Part shown: in pieces, positions 8,195 through 14,505 of the stretch
How the letters are laid out: each line of letters opens with the position of its first letter
Position numbering within the stretch: position 1 is the first letter of the stretch
Assembly: GCA_035547895.1 (NCBI GenBank)
Contig: DASZTT010000141.1
Location: forward strand, 1 to 17,083
DNA: 17,083 nt
Reading direction: 5' to 3'
DNA from: 66-474 sp035547895
GTDB taxonomy: Bacteria > Pseudomonadota > Gammaproteobacteria > Xanthomonadales > Rhodanobacteraceae
Notes under the pieces: generated by a model
Database searches by the model: none
What the model saw: the letters and a program-made list of their open reading frames with translations, nothing else
Told to the model about the DNA's origin: nothing
Position numbers and translations under genes: made by a program

Positions 8195-8827
8195 TCACGC
8201 CGGTTTTGCGTACCGGTCCACCGCGCCGGCCATCTCGACGAGCGTCCGCTCCATCGACTTGACGCCGTACGGATAGAAACCGGATTTGTCGCCGGCATCC
8301 CACTTGCGCCTCAGTCCCTCGGCGTTGAGGTCCCAGTCGGGGCGGATCCCGCGCGTGAGTTCGCGCAACTCGGCATGCAGTTCCGCCACCGACGGTCGGC
8401 CCCAGTAGTAGTAGCCGTTCCACAGCTTGTGGATCCGCAGCTCAGGACCCAGCAAGAACGTGTGCGGAATCATCGGCTCGTGCTGCGTGTCGGTGTACTC
8501 CAGGATGTCCAGTTCGTCGCGCACGCGTTTTTCCTCGTCGTAGAGGAACGTATAACTGGCGCCGAGCTGCTGGCGCAGGTTGTTGGTGGTGTGCCAGTCG
8601 TCGGTGGTGATCACCACCAGGTGGCAACTGCCGACCACCAGCTGCGGATGGAAACGCGTCAGTTCCTTCAACTGCTCGCGATCCTTCGGGCAGAAGAAGC
8701 CGCGGATCAGCACCACCAGCATGGGATCCTGCTTGCCCTGCAGCGCGGAAAGCCGGCGTTTCACCTTGGTGTGGTCCGGCAACTCGAAGTCCGGAAAGGT
8801 CTGCCCGGCGGTGATCTTGCTGTTCAT
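8195..8827 (-). CDS. Peroxiredoxin-like (AhpC/TSA, thioredoxin-fold) protein
   Basis: A 210-residue cytosolic protein without a signal peptide. The N-terminal FPDFELPDHTKVKRRLSAL and the strand LVVLIRGFFCPKDREQL match the AhpC/TSA thioredoxin fold, with Cys46 as the probable peroxidatic cysteine. In related RGxWCPxC proteins a second Cys lies three residues on, but here that position is Asp49. The Thr found three residues before the Cys in typical peroxiredoxins is Gly43. The only other Cys noted is Cys68 (VGSCHLVV). It may therefore be a 1-Cys peroxide or redox enzyme, but activity is uncertain. I chose the ATG at 8827 because AAGGAGG lies 5 bases upstream; an in-frame ATG at 8851 would add 8 residues and place that site inside the gene. 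It is transcribed alone, convergent to pgm and divergent from the yihY-like gene. Confidence 0.8.
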   Translation of the reverse strand: MNSKITAGQTFPDFELPDHTKVKRRLSALQGKQDPMLVVLIRGFFCPKDREQLKELTRFHPQLVVGSCHLVVITTDDWHTTNNLRQQLGASYTFLYDEEKRVRDELDILEYTDTQHEPMIPHTFLLGPELRIHKLWNGYYYWGRPSVAELHAELRELTRGIRPDWDLNAEGLRRKWDAGDKSGFYPYGVKSMERTLVEMAGAVDRYAKPA

Positions 8828-8840
8828 GTGCACCTCCTTG

Positions 8841-8854
8841 TGCGTCGACACGCA
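8841..8854. repeat. Inverted repeat in the peroxiredoxin-like gene leader
   Basis: TGCGT-CGAC-ACGCA is a perfect 5-bp inverted repeat with a 4-base centre, 13 bases upstream of the start of the - strand peroxiredoxin-like gene and next to its Shine-Dalgarno site. It partly overlaps a second perfect inverted repeat, CGCAT-C-ATGCG (8851-8861). It could be an operator or a leader hairpin. In GC-rich DNA short palindromes are common, so this is tentative. Confidence 0.3.
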
Positions 8855-8969
8855 TCATGCGCGTCAGGTCAGGCTAGGACGCGATGCCGTGCTCCGCAAC
8901 CGCCGGTCATGAATTGATCGGCGGGCGAACGCGTGCGCGAATGGCTTCATCAACACGCCGCGTCGACAC
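8842..8969. repeat. Direct repeat GCGTCGACAC, two copies
   Basis: The 10-base sequence GCGTCGACAC occurs at 8842-8851 and at 8960-8969 on the same strand. Both copies lie in the spacer between the divergent peroxiredoxin-like and yihY-like genes, one near each gene. The core GTCGAC is palindromic. The placement would suit a shared regulator, but no factor can be named. Confidence 0.35.
8871..8899 (-). promoter_or_regulatory. Candidate sigma-70-like promoter of the peroxiredoxin-like gene
   Basis: Read on the - strand, TTGCGG (8899-8894) and TAGCCT (8876-8871) are separated by exactly 17 bases, about 45 bases upstream of the chosen start. Each box matches only about half of the consensus, as is common in GC-rich genomes. 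This is a pattern match only. Confidence 0.35.
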
Positions 8970-9023
8970 ATGGTCGCGAAACAGCTGGCATCCTCTTGGC
9001 GTGTCCGCGGGAAGGAGCACGAC

Positions 9024-9905
9024 ATGTTCGGGACGGCATGGCGCACCTTGAAGACGGTGGCCGTTGGCTTCTTCGGGAACAAGCCATTCCAGCTTGCCGC
9101 CGCGCTGAGCTATTACACGCTGCTCTCGATGGCACCGCTGCTCCTGCTGCTGACCGGGCTGGCCGGCCTCGTTTTCGGCGAAGCTGCGGCGCGTGCGCGA
9201 CTGCTGCAATACGTCGATGCGATGGTCGGCTCGCAGGAAGCCGACGTGGTGCGTGCGCTGATGACGCAGGCCGGCAACCACCATGCAGGGGTTGTCTCCA
9301 CGTTGACTGGTACCGTGGTGCTGGTGGTCGGCGCCACCACCGTGTTCGCGCACCTGCAGACCGCGCTCAACCAGATCTGGAACGTGCGCGCCGCGCCCGC
9401 GGGCAACATGGTCTGGCGATTGCTCGGTTCGCGGCTGCTGGCGCTGGCGATCGTGCTGGGCATGGCGTTCGTGCTGCTGGCTTCCATGGCCCTGAGCGTC
9501 GCGCTCTCCGGCGCGCAGGATTCCCTGTCACACCTGTTTCCGGGCTCGGACATCGCGATCCGCGTCGTGGGCGGACTGGTTTCGTTCGGTATCCTGGTCG
9601 GGTTGATCGCGCTGCTGTTCAAGTACGTGCCCGATGCGGAAATCGCCTGGCACGAAGTGCTGGCGGGCGCGCTGATCACGGCGGCGCTGCTGACCGCCGG
9701 CAAATTCGTGCTCGGCGTCTACCTTGCGCGGCTGCGCTACAGCTCCGCGGGTGCGGCGGGCTCGCTGATCCTGATCGTGGTGTGGGTCTACTACAGCGCT
9801 TTGATCCTGTTCCTCGGCGCGCAGATCACCAAGGTGGTGGCCTGCCGATTCGGCAAGCCGATACGGCCGAAGCCGCACGCGCAGCGCGCGTCGCAAGCTC
9901 CGTAG
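9024..9905 (+). CDS. YihY/BrkB-family inner-membrane protein
   Basis: A 293-residue polytopic membrane protein. The N-terminal segment FFGNKPFQLAAALSYYTLLSMAP is characteristic of the YihY/BrkB (UPF0761) family. It is followed by about six hydrophobic stretches, with family-like patterns FKYVPDAEIAWHEVLAGA and AGSLILIVVWVYYSALILFLGAQITK. Members were once called RNase BN, an assignment since withdrawn, or serum-resistance factor BrkB. The true function is unclear; transport or envelope roles have been suggested. I chose the ATG at 9024 because AAGGAG lies 6 bases upstream; the open frame reaches an earlier GTG-like start at 8970 that would add 18 polar residues. The C-terminus is basic (KPIRPKPHAQR), as expected on the cytoplasmic side. 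It is probably expressed separately from its neighbours. Confidence 0.88.
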   Translation: MFGTAWRTLKTVAVGFFGNKPFQLAAALSYYTLLSMAPLLLLLTGLAGLVFGEAAARARLLQYVDAMVGSQEADVVRALMTQAGNHHAGVVSTLTGTVVLVVGATTVFAHLQTALNQIWNVRAAPAGNMVWRLLGSRLLALAIVLGMAFVLLASMALSVALSGAQDSLSHLFPGSDIAIRVVGGLVSFGILVGLIALLFKYVPDAEIAWHEVLAGALITAALLTAGKFVLGVYLARLRYSSAGAAGSLILIVVWVYYSALILFLGAQITKVVACRFGKPIRPKPHAQRASQAP

Positions 9906-9931
9906 CAGGCGTGCGCGTCGATCGTGCCTGC
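9905..9931 (+). terminator. Possible hairpin at the end of the yihY-like gene
   Basis: GCAGGC (9905-9910, starting at the last base of the stop codon) can pair with GCCTGC (9926-9931), with further G-T wobbles inside. No T-run follows, so a Rho-independent terminator is not supported; it may mark a 3' end or be chance. Confidence 0.22.
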
Positions 9932-10023
9932 GGAACGCCATGCCGTGACGTGGTGTTCACAACCGGCTGCCTAGACTCTCGCTGCCCGCAAGGACGCGGG
10001 TGCAAGGAAAGGGAGTTCACGCC

Positions 10024-10434
10024 ATGCTGCAGCAATCCACGGTGGGCCTCGAAGACGCGCGTCGCATGATCGTCGGCGCCGAAGCGAAAGCGCGCGATAT
10101 CGGCCAGCCGATGAACATCGCCATCGTCGACAACGGTGGCAATCTGGTCGCTTTCTCGCACATGGACGGCGCCTGGAAGGGCAGCGTCGACATCGCGATC
10201 AACAAGGCGTTCACGTCGGCGATGTTCGAACTGCCGACCCAGGGCCTGGCCGAGAAGGCGCAGCCGGAAAAGCCTTTCTACGGCATCCAGGTCTCCAACC
10301 ATGGCCGCGTGATGGTTTTTCCCGGAGGCATTCCGCTCAAGCAGGACAGCCAGTGCGTGGGCGCGGTGGGTGTCAGCGGTGGCGACAACGCCCAGGACCA
10401 GGCCGTGGCCGAAGCGGCGGTGGCGGCGCTCTGA
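10024..10434 (+). CDS. GlcG/HbpS-family haem-binding-like protein
   Basis: A 136-residue protein of the GlcG/HbpS (DUF336) family. The pattern starts with ARRMIVGAEAKARDIGQPMNIAIVDNGGNLVAF and continues with INKAFTSAMF, FPGGIPL and GAVGVSGGDNAQDQAVAEAAVAAL, the typical C-terminal signature. The HbpS prototype binds haem, and GlcG accompanies glycolate oxidation genes; the role of most members is unknown. No signal peptide is visible, so it is probably cytosolic. I chose the ATG at 10024 (AGGGAG 8 bases upstream) over a GTG at 10000. It lies 122 bases before the DUF4142 gene, so it may or may not belong to the downstream quinoprotein cluster. The 118 bases upstream contain no promoter I would call with confidence. 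Confidence 0.85.
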   Translation: MLQQSTVGLEDARRMIVGAEAKARDIGQPMNIAIVDNGGNLVAFSHMDGAWKGSVDIAINKAFTSAMFELPTQGLAEKAQPEKPFYGIQVSNHGRVMVFPGGIPLKQDSQCVGAVGVSGGDNAQDQAVAEAAVAAL

Positions 10435-10556
10435 CGCGAAGGCGTTCGTCATCGCATGCGCGCCGCGACGCCGACGAATTGGAGGAGCCGATGGCGCGTC
10501 GGGTTCGGCTCGCTCGGCATGACGATTTTGCAACACCACGGGCAAGGAGGCTCGCC

Positions 10557-11072
10557 ATGAAAACCAGGATTCGTCTGCTTTCGGTTCTTTTCGTTGTTTC
10601 TGCCGCGGCCATGGCCGCGCCGCCGCAAGGGACGTCGCAGGACGGCAGCTGGCTGATCGCCACCCACCAGACCAACCTTTCCGAAATCGCATCCGGCCAG
10701 CTCGCCGCGAAAAGCGGTCACACCGAAGCGGTGCGCAACGCGGGGCAGATGCTTGCATCCGATCACCGATCCATGGATGCGAAGCTGAAACCCATCGCAC
10801 GGCAGCTCGGCGTGACGCTGCCGGACCACCCCAACGCCGAGCAGCGCGACGAGATGCAGCGCTTCAAGAGCGAGTCCGGCATGCAGTTCGACCGCGACTG
10901 GGCAAAGACCGAGGGCGACGGCCACGTCAAATCCATCGAAGCGACCGAGCGCGAAGTCGAGCATGGATCCTCGCCGCAGGTGAAGCAGCTCGCGCAGACC
11001 GCGCTGCCGGTCCTGAAGAAGCATCTTCGCACCTTGCGCGATGCGTCGGCGAAACTGGGCGGCAGCAAGTAG
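10557..11072 (+). CDS. DUF4142 exported protein
   Basis: A 171-residue protein with a clear signal peptide (MKTRIRLLSVLFVVSAAAMA, cut near residue 21), followed by a helical DUF4142 domain predicted to resemble a ferritin-like bundle. Visible features are WLIATHQTNLSEIASGQLA, ASDHRSMDAKLKPIARQLGV and a C-terminal LKKHLRTLRDA. It is probably periplasmic; the function of this family is not established. The ATG at 10557 has AAGGAGG 6 bases upstream and gives a normal signal peptide. An in-frame ATG at 10491 also has GGAGGAG before it and would add 22 Arg-rich residues ahead of the signal peptide, which I consider unlikely. The gene ends 51 bases before xoxF and is probably co-transcribed with it. 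Confidence 0.85.
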   Translation: MKTRIRLLSVLFVVSAAAMAAPPQGTSQDGSWLIATHQTNLSEIASGQLAAKSGHTEAVRNAGQMLASDHRSMDAKLKPIARQLGVTLPDHPNAEQRDEMQRFKSESGMQFDRDWAKTEGDGHVKSIEATEREVEHGSSPQVKQLAQTALPVLKKHLRTLRDASAKLGGSK

Positions 11073-11081
11073 TCGCGCACG

Positions 11082-11093
11082 CCTGCCGGCAGG
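11082..11093. repeat. 12-bp palindrome between the DUF4142 gene and xoxF
   Basis: CCTGCCGGCAGG is a perfect palindrome in the 51-base spacer before xoxF. An alternative overlapping hairpin, CCGGC (11086-11090) with GCCGG (11097-11101), also exists. Either could be an operator, an mRNA structure modulating xoxF translation, or chance in GC-rich DNA. Confidence 0.3.
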
Positions 11094-11123
11094 TACGCCG
11101 GTCGTGAACGCCAGGAGGGCGTG

Positions 11124-12974
11124 ATGAAGAAAGCCGCAATGTCCATTGCGATCGCGGTCGCTTGCACGGTGGCGGCGCGCGCGCAAACCCCGCCCCGCCA
11201 TTCCGCGCCCGGCGGTTCGGCTGCTTCCGGCGCGGCCGACGGAAGCGTCGAGCAGTTGGCGAACGACCCTGCCGACTGGCCGATGCCGGGCAAGAACTAT
11301 GCGGGCACGCGTTTCAGCAAGCTCGACCAGATCAACACGCAGGACGTGAAGAACCTCTCGGTGGCGTGGACGTTTTCGACCGGCGTGCTGCGCGGACACG
11401 AGGCGGCGCCGATCGTGGTCGGCGACACGATGTACGTGGTCACGCCCTGGCCGGACATGGTGTACGCGCTCGACCTGACGAAGGACGGGGCGATCAAGTG
11501 GGTGTTCAAGCCGCACCCCGATCCCGCCGCGCAAGGCGTGGCCTGTTGCGACGTGGTCAATCGCGGCGTGGCGTACGCGGACGGCAGGATCTTCTTCAAC
11601 ACGCTGGACGACCGCACCATCGCGCTCGACGCGAAGACCGGCAAGCAGATCTGGAACACCAAGCTCGGCGACATCAACCACGGTGACACCATCACCATGG
11701 CGCCGCTGGTGGTGAAGAACCACGTTCTGGTGGGCGTCAGCGGCGGTGAGCTGGGCGTGCGCTGCTGGCTGAAGTCGCTGGATACGGGCACGGGCAAGGT
11801 GCAGTGGACGGCCTACTCGACCGGTCCCGACAAGGACGTGCTGATCGGCAAGGATTTCAATCCGCCGTATCCGGAAGACAAGGGACCGAACCTCGGCGAG
11901 ACGAGTTGGCCGAACAAGGCTGCATGGGAAATCGGCGGCGGTCCGGTATGGGGCTGGATCACCTACGATCCCAAGTTGAACCTCATCTATTACGGCACCG
12001 GCAATCCGGGGCCGTGGAATCCGTACCAGCGGCCGGGACTCAACTTCTGGACCTGCACGCTGTTCGCGCGCGACCCCGACACCGGCATGGCGAAGTGGGC
12101 GGTGCAATGGAATCCGCACGACGAGCACGACTACGACGGCGTCAACGAGAACGTGCTGGCCAACATCGACATCGATGGCCAGGCGCGCGAGGTGCTGCTG
12201 CATCCCGATCGCAACGGTTTCATGTACGTGCAGGACCGCACCACCGGGAAGATCATCTCCGCGCAGAAGTTCATGCCGGGTGCCAACACCATCGAACGCA
12301 TCAACCTCGTGACCGGCGCGCCGGTGGTGAATCCCGCCAAGGACCCGCAGCTCAACAAGACGGTGAACGACATGTGCCCGGCCGCGACCGGCGGCAAGGA
12401 CTGGCAGCCGAGCGCGTATTCGCCGGTCACCGGCCTGCTGTACATCCCGCACAACAACCTTTGCCAGGACGAGGAAGTTTCCAAGGTCAGCTACATCGAA
12501 GGCACGCCATTCCTGGGCGCGAAAGTCGCGATGAAGGCCGGTCCCGGTGGCTATCGCGGCGCGTTCACGGCGTACGACCCGGTGCACGCGAAAATCGTGT
12601 GGTCGGACCACGAGAATTTCCCGGTGTGGAGTGGTGCGCTGGTCACGGCGGGGGGCGTTGCGTTCTACGGCACCATGGATCGCTGGTTCAAGGCAGTGGA
12701 CGCGAAGACCGGCAAGCTGTTGTGGAAATTCCGCGTCGGTTCCGGCATCAGCGGACAACCGGTCACCTACAAGGGACCGGATGGCCGCCAGTACGTGGCG
12801 GTGCTCGCGGGCGTCGGCGGCTGGTCGGGCGCGGTGGTGGCGGGCGACCTCGACCCACGCAATCCGTACGGCGCACTGGGATTCGTCGGCGCCACCCAGG
12901 ACCTTCCCGATTACACGGCCAAGGGCGGCGTGCTGTACGTGTTCGCGCTGCCGAAGGCGGGAGGCTCGCCATGA
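11124..12974 (+). CDS. xoxF: PQQ-dependent methanol/ethanol dehydrogenase, lanthanide-type (XoxF family)
   Basis: A 616-residue periplasmic quinoprotein with a signal peptide ending near AARA-QTPP and an eight-bladed propeller. It oxidises primary alcohols such as methanol and passes electrons to a cytochrome c. The vicinal disulfide Cys141-Cys142 lies in GVACCDVVNRG. Predicted metal ligands are Glu209 (GGELGVR), Asn294 (GTGNPGPWN) and the catalytic Asp336 in HDEHDYDGVNE. Asn294 to Asp336 is 42 residues, as for Asn261/Asp303 in MxaF. Two residues after the catalytic Asp is Asp338. Calcium MxaF enzymes have Ala there, whereas XoxF enzymes have the Asp that coordinates a lanthanide. HPDRNG supplies the conserved Arg363. 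The start is the ATG at 11124 with AGGAGG 5 bases upstream; a GTG one codon earlier is too close to that site. By memory of family sequences it looks closest to the XoxF3 clade. The stop overlaps xoxJ by 4 bases. Confidence 0.93.
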   Translation: MKKAAMSIAIAVACTVAARAQTPPRHSAPGGSAASGAADGSVEQLANDPADWPMPGKNYAGTRFSKLDQINTQDVKNLSVAWTFSTGVLRGHEAAPIVVGDTMYVVTPWPDMVYALDLTKDGAIKWVFKPHPDPAAQGVACCDVVNRGVAYADGRIFFNTLDDRTIALDAKTGKQIWNTKLGDINHGDTITMAPLVVKNHVLVGVSGGELGVRCWLKSLDTGTGKVQWTAYSTGPDKDVLIGKDFNPPYPEDKGPNLGETSWPNKAAWEIGGGPVWGWITYDPKLNLIYYGTGNPGPWNPYQRPGLNFWTCTLFARDPDTGMAKWAVQWNPHDEHDYDGVNENVLANIDIDGQAREVLLHPDRNGFMYVQDRTTGKIISAQKFMPGANTIERINLVTGAPVVNPAKDPQLNKTVNDMCPAATGGKDWQPSAYSPVTGLLYIPHNNLCQDEEVSKVSYIEGTPFLGAKVAMKAGPGGYRGAFTAYDPVHAKIVWSDHENFPVWSGALVTAGGVAFYGTMDRWFKAVDAKTGKLLWKFRVGSGISGQPVTYKGPDGRQYVAVLAGVGGWSGAVVAGDLDPRNPYGALGFVGATQDLPDYTAKGGVLYVFALPKAGGSP

Positions 12975-13852
12975 ACACGCCGCGCTGGCTGCTGTGGTTC
13001 GCGCTGTGCACGCCGGCGGTCGCGCTGGCGCAGGCCACCCACACCCAGTACCCCGACAAGAAGCCGGCCAGCGAAGGTACGCAGTTGCGCGTATGCGCCG
13101 ATCCCAACAACCTGCCGTTCTCCAACCGCGCAGGCCAGGGCTTCGAAAACAAGCTGGCCGGCATGCTGGCGCAATCGCTGGGCAAGACCGTCGAATACAC
13201 CTGGCAGGTGCAGCAGAAGCAGTTCCTGCGCGACACCCTTGCCGCCGGCAAGTGCGACGTGGTGATCGGCTTGCCGACCGACGACCACGCGTACGGCGTG
13301 CTCACCACGCGGCCGTATTACCGCTCGACCTATGCGCTGGTGTATCGCGCCAATGCGCCGTACAAGCTCACGTCGCTCGACGACCCGCGCCTGCACAAGC
13401 TCACCATCGGCGTGCATTCGATCGGCGACGACTGGGCGGACCTGCCGGGCGGCTCGGTGCTGGCATACCGTGGCATCGTGGACAACGTGCGCGTGTACAA
13501 GATGTTTGCGGATTTCGCGCGCCCGAACCCTTCCGCGGACTTGATCGAAGCGGTGGCGAAGGGCGATATCGACGTCGCGATCGCGTGGGGCCCGCTGGCC
13601 GGCTACTTCGCGACCCGGGAACCGGTGAAGCTCACGGTGGTGCCGTTGGCGAACACGCACGCGATCCTGCCGTTCCAGTTCTCGATTTCGATGGCGGTGC
13701 GGCACGGCGACGGCGCGCTGCGTGACCGGTTGAACGGGTTCCTTCGCTCGCACCGCGATGCGATCCATTCGCTGCTCTCGCGCTACGGCGTGCCGCAGTT
13801 GCCGATCCAGCCGGGCGATGCGGACGCGGGCGAACGCGTCACGAAACGCTGA
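12971..13852 (+). CDS. xoxJ: MxaJ/XoxJ-type periplasmic binding protein
   Basis: A 293-residue exported protein (signal peptide about residues 1-21, ending ALAQA) with a type 2 periplasmic solute-binding fold. The motif LRVCADPNNLPFSNRAGQGFENK is typical of quinoprotein-dehydrogenase-associated binding proteins, as are YTWQVQQKQFLRDTL and CDVVIGLPTDD. A later segment, GDIDVAIAWGPLAGYF, also fits. In methylotrophs MxaJ/XoxJ is encoded beside the dehydrogenase and is thought to help activate or assemble it, rather than to feed an ABC transporter; no permease or ATPase gene is present here. GGGAGG lies 6 bases before the ATG inside the end of xoxF, and the genes overlap by ATGA, so production is probably coupled. 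Confidence 0.9.
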   Translation: MNTPRWLLWFALCTPAVALAQATHTQYPDKKPASEGTQLRVCADPNNLPFSNRAGQGFENKLAGMLAQSLGKTVEYTWQVQQKQFLRDTLAAGKCDVVIGLPTDDHAYGVLTTRPYYRSTYALVYRANAPYKLTSLDDPRLHKLTIGVHSIGDDWADLPGGSVLAYRGIVDNVRVYKMFADFARPNPSADLIEAVAKGDIDVAIAWGPLAGYFATREPVKLTVVPLANTHAILPFQFSISMAVRHGDGALRDRLNGFLRSHRDAIHSLLSRYGVPQLPIQPGDADAGERVTKR

Positions 13853-13869
13853 GCGCCACGGAGGGCACG

Positions 13870-14505
13870 ATGAAGAACAGACGGACGGTTTTCCTGCTTG
13901 CGGCGTGCATGGCGCCGACTGTCATCGTGGCCGCGATTGCGCAGACGGTGTCGCCACACGTCGATGCCGGAAATGCGCAGCTTCGCAACGAGGCCGTGTC
14001 GCACCTGCACATCGGCCCGAGCGCGAACGTGCGGAATCCGTACGCCGATCAACCGCAAGCCTTGATGCAGGGAAAGCTGCTGTTCCAGCATCTCAATTGC
14101 AATGGCTGCCATGCGCCGGGCGGCGGCGGCGGCATGGGTCCATCGCTGTCGGACCAGGTGTGGCTGTACGGCAGCAGTCCCGGCGACATCTACCTCAGCA
14201 TCGCGCATGGCCGTCCGAATGGCATGCCGCAGTGGGGAACCGCCCTGCCGCCGCAGGCGATCTGGGAACTTGTGACTTACGTCCAGAGCCTCTCGGAGCC
14301 GCAGCCGGAGTTCGAGCCGACCAGCAAGCAGGGCGCGACACCCGCACCGGCGCCCGGCCAGGTACCGCATCCTGCAGCAAGCAAGCAGCCCGCGGCGTTG
14401 CCGAAGCATCAGAGACCCGCACCGAAGCCGCCGCATCCGGCGCCCGCTTCGGCGCCCGCCAAGAAAACGCCGGCGGCGCCCGCCTCGAGCGCCGCCCATC
14501 GCTGA
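13870..14505 (+). CDS. xoxG: XoxG-like cytochrome c with a long Pro/Ala-rich tail
   Basis: A 211-residue exported class I cytochrome c. The N-terminal hydrophobic segment (about residues 6-25) is a signal peptide or membrane anchor. The single haem site is Cys77-Asn-Gly-Cys80-His81, and Met119 in GMPQWG is the probable sixth ligand. VWLYGSSPGDIYLSIAHGRPNGMP and IWELVTYVQSLS are typical of the cytochromes next to XoxF. It should accept electrons from XoxF. Residues 142-211 are a low-complexity tail rich in Pro, Ala, Lys and His that is not part of the fold. Its length seems unusual for the family. It may be a flexible tether or docking arm. GGAGGG lies 4 bases before the ATG, 17 bases after xoxJ. 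The stop overlaps the coxB start (TGATG). Confidence 0.85.
   Translation: MKNRRTVFLLAACMAPTVIVAAIAQTVSPHVDAGNAQLRNEAVSHLHIGPSANVRNPYADQPQALMQGKLLFQHLNCNGCHAPGGGGGMGPSLSDQVWLYGSSPGDIYLSIAHGRPNGMPQWGTALPPQAIWELVTYVQSLSEPQPEFEPTSKQGATPAPAPGQVPHPAASKQPAALPKHQRPAPKPPHPAPASAPAKKTPAAPASSAAHR

Noticed and set aside
9956..9977. TTCACA and TAGACT as a promoter for the GlcG-like gene
   Set aside because: The spacing is only 10 bases, too short for a sigma-70 promoter, and no better -35 box lies at 17 bases.
10491..10556. Earlier in-frame start for the DUF4142 gene
   Set aside because: It has a good GGAGGAG before it, but would put 22 Arg-rich residues in front of a well-formed signal peptide. Kept only as an alternative.
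10449..12758. 769-codon open frame on the - strand opposite the DUF4142 gene and xoxF
   Set aside because: Antisense to recognised genes, with biased composition and no motifs. It is a by-product of strong third-position GC bias.
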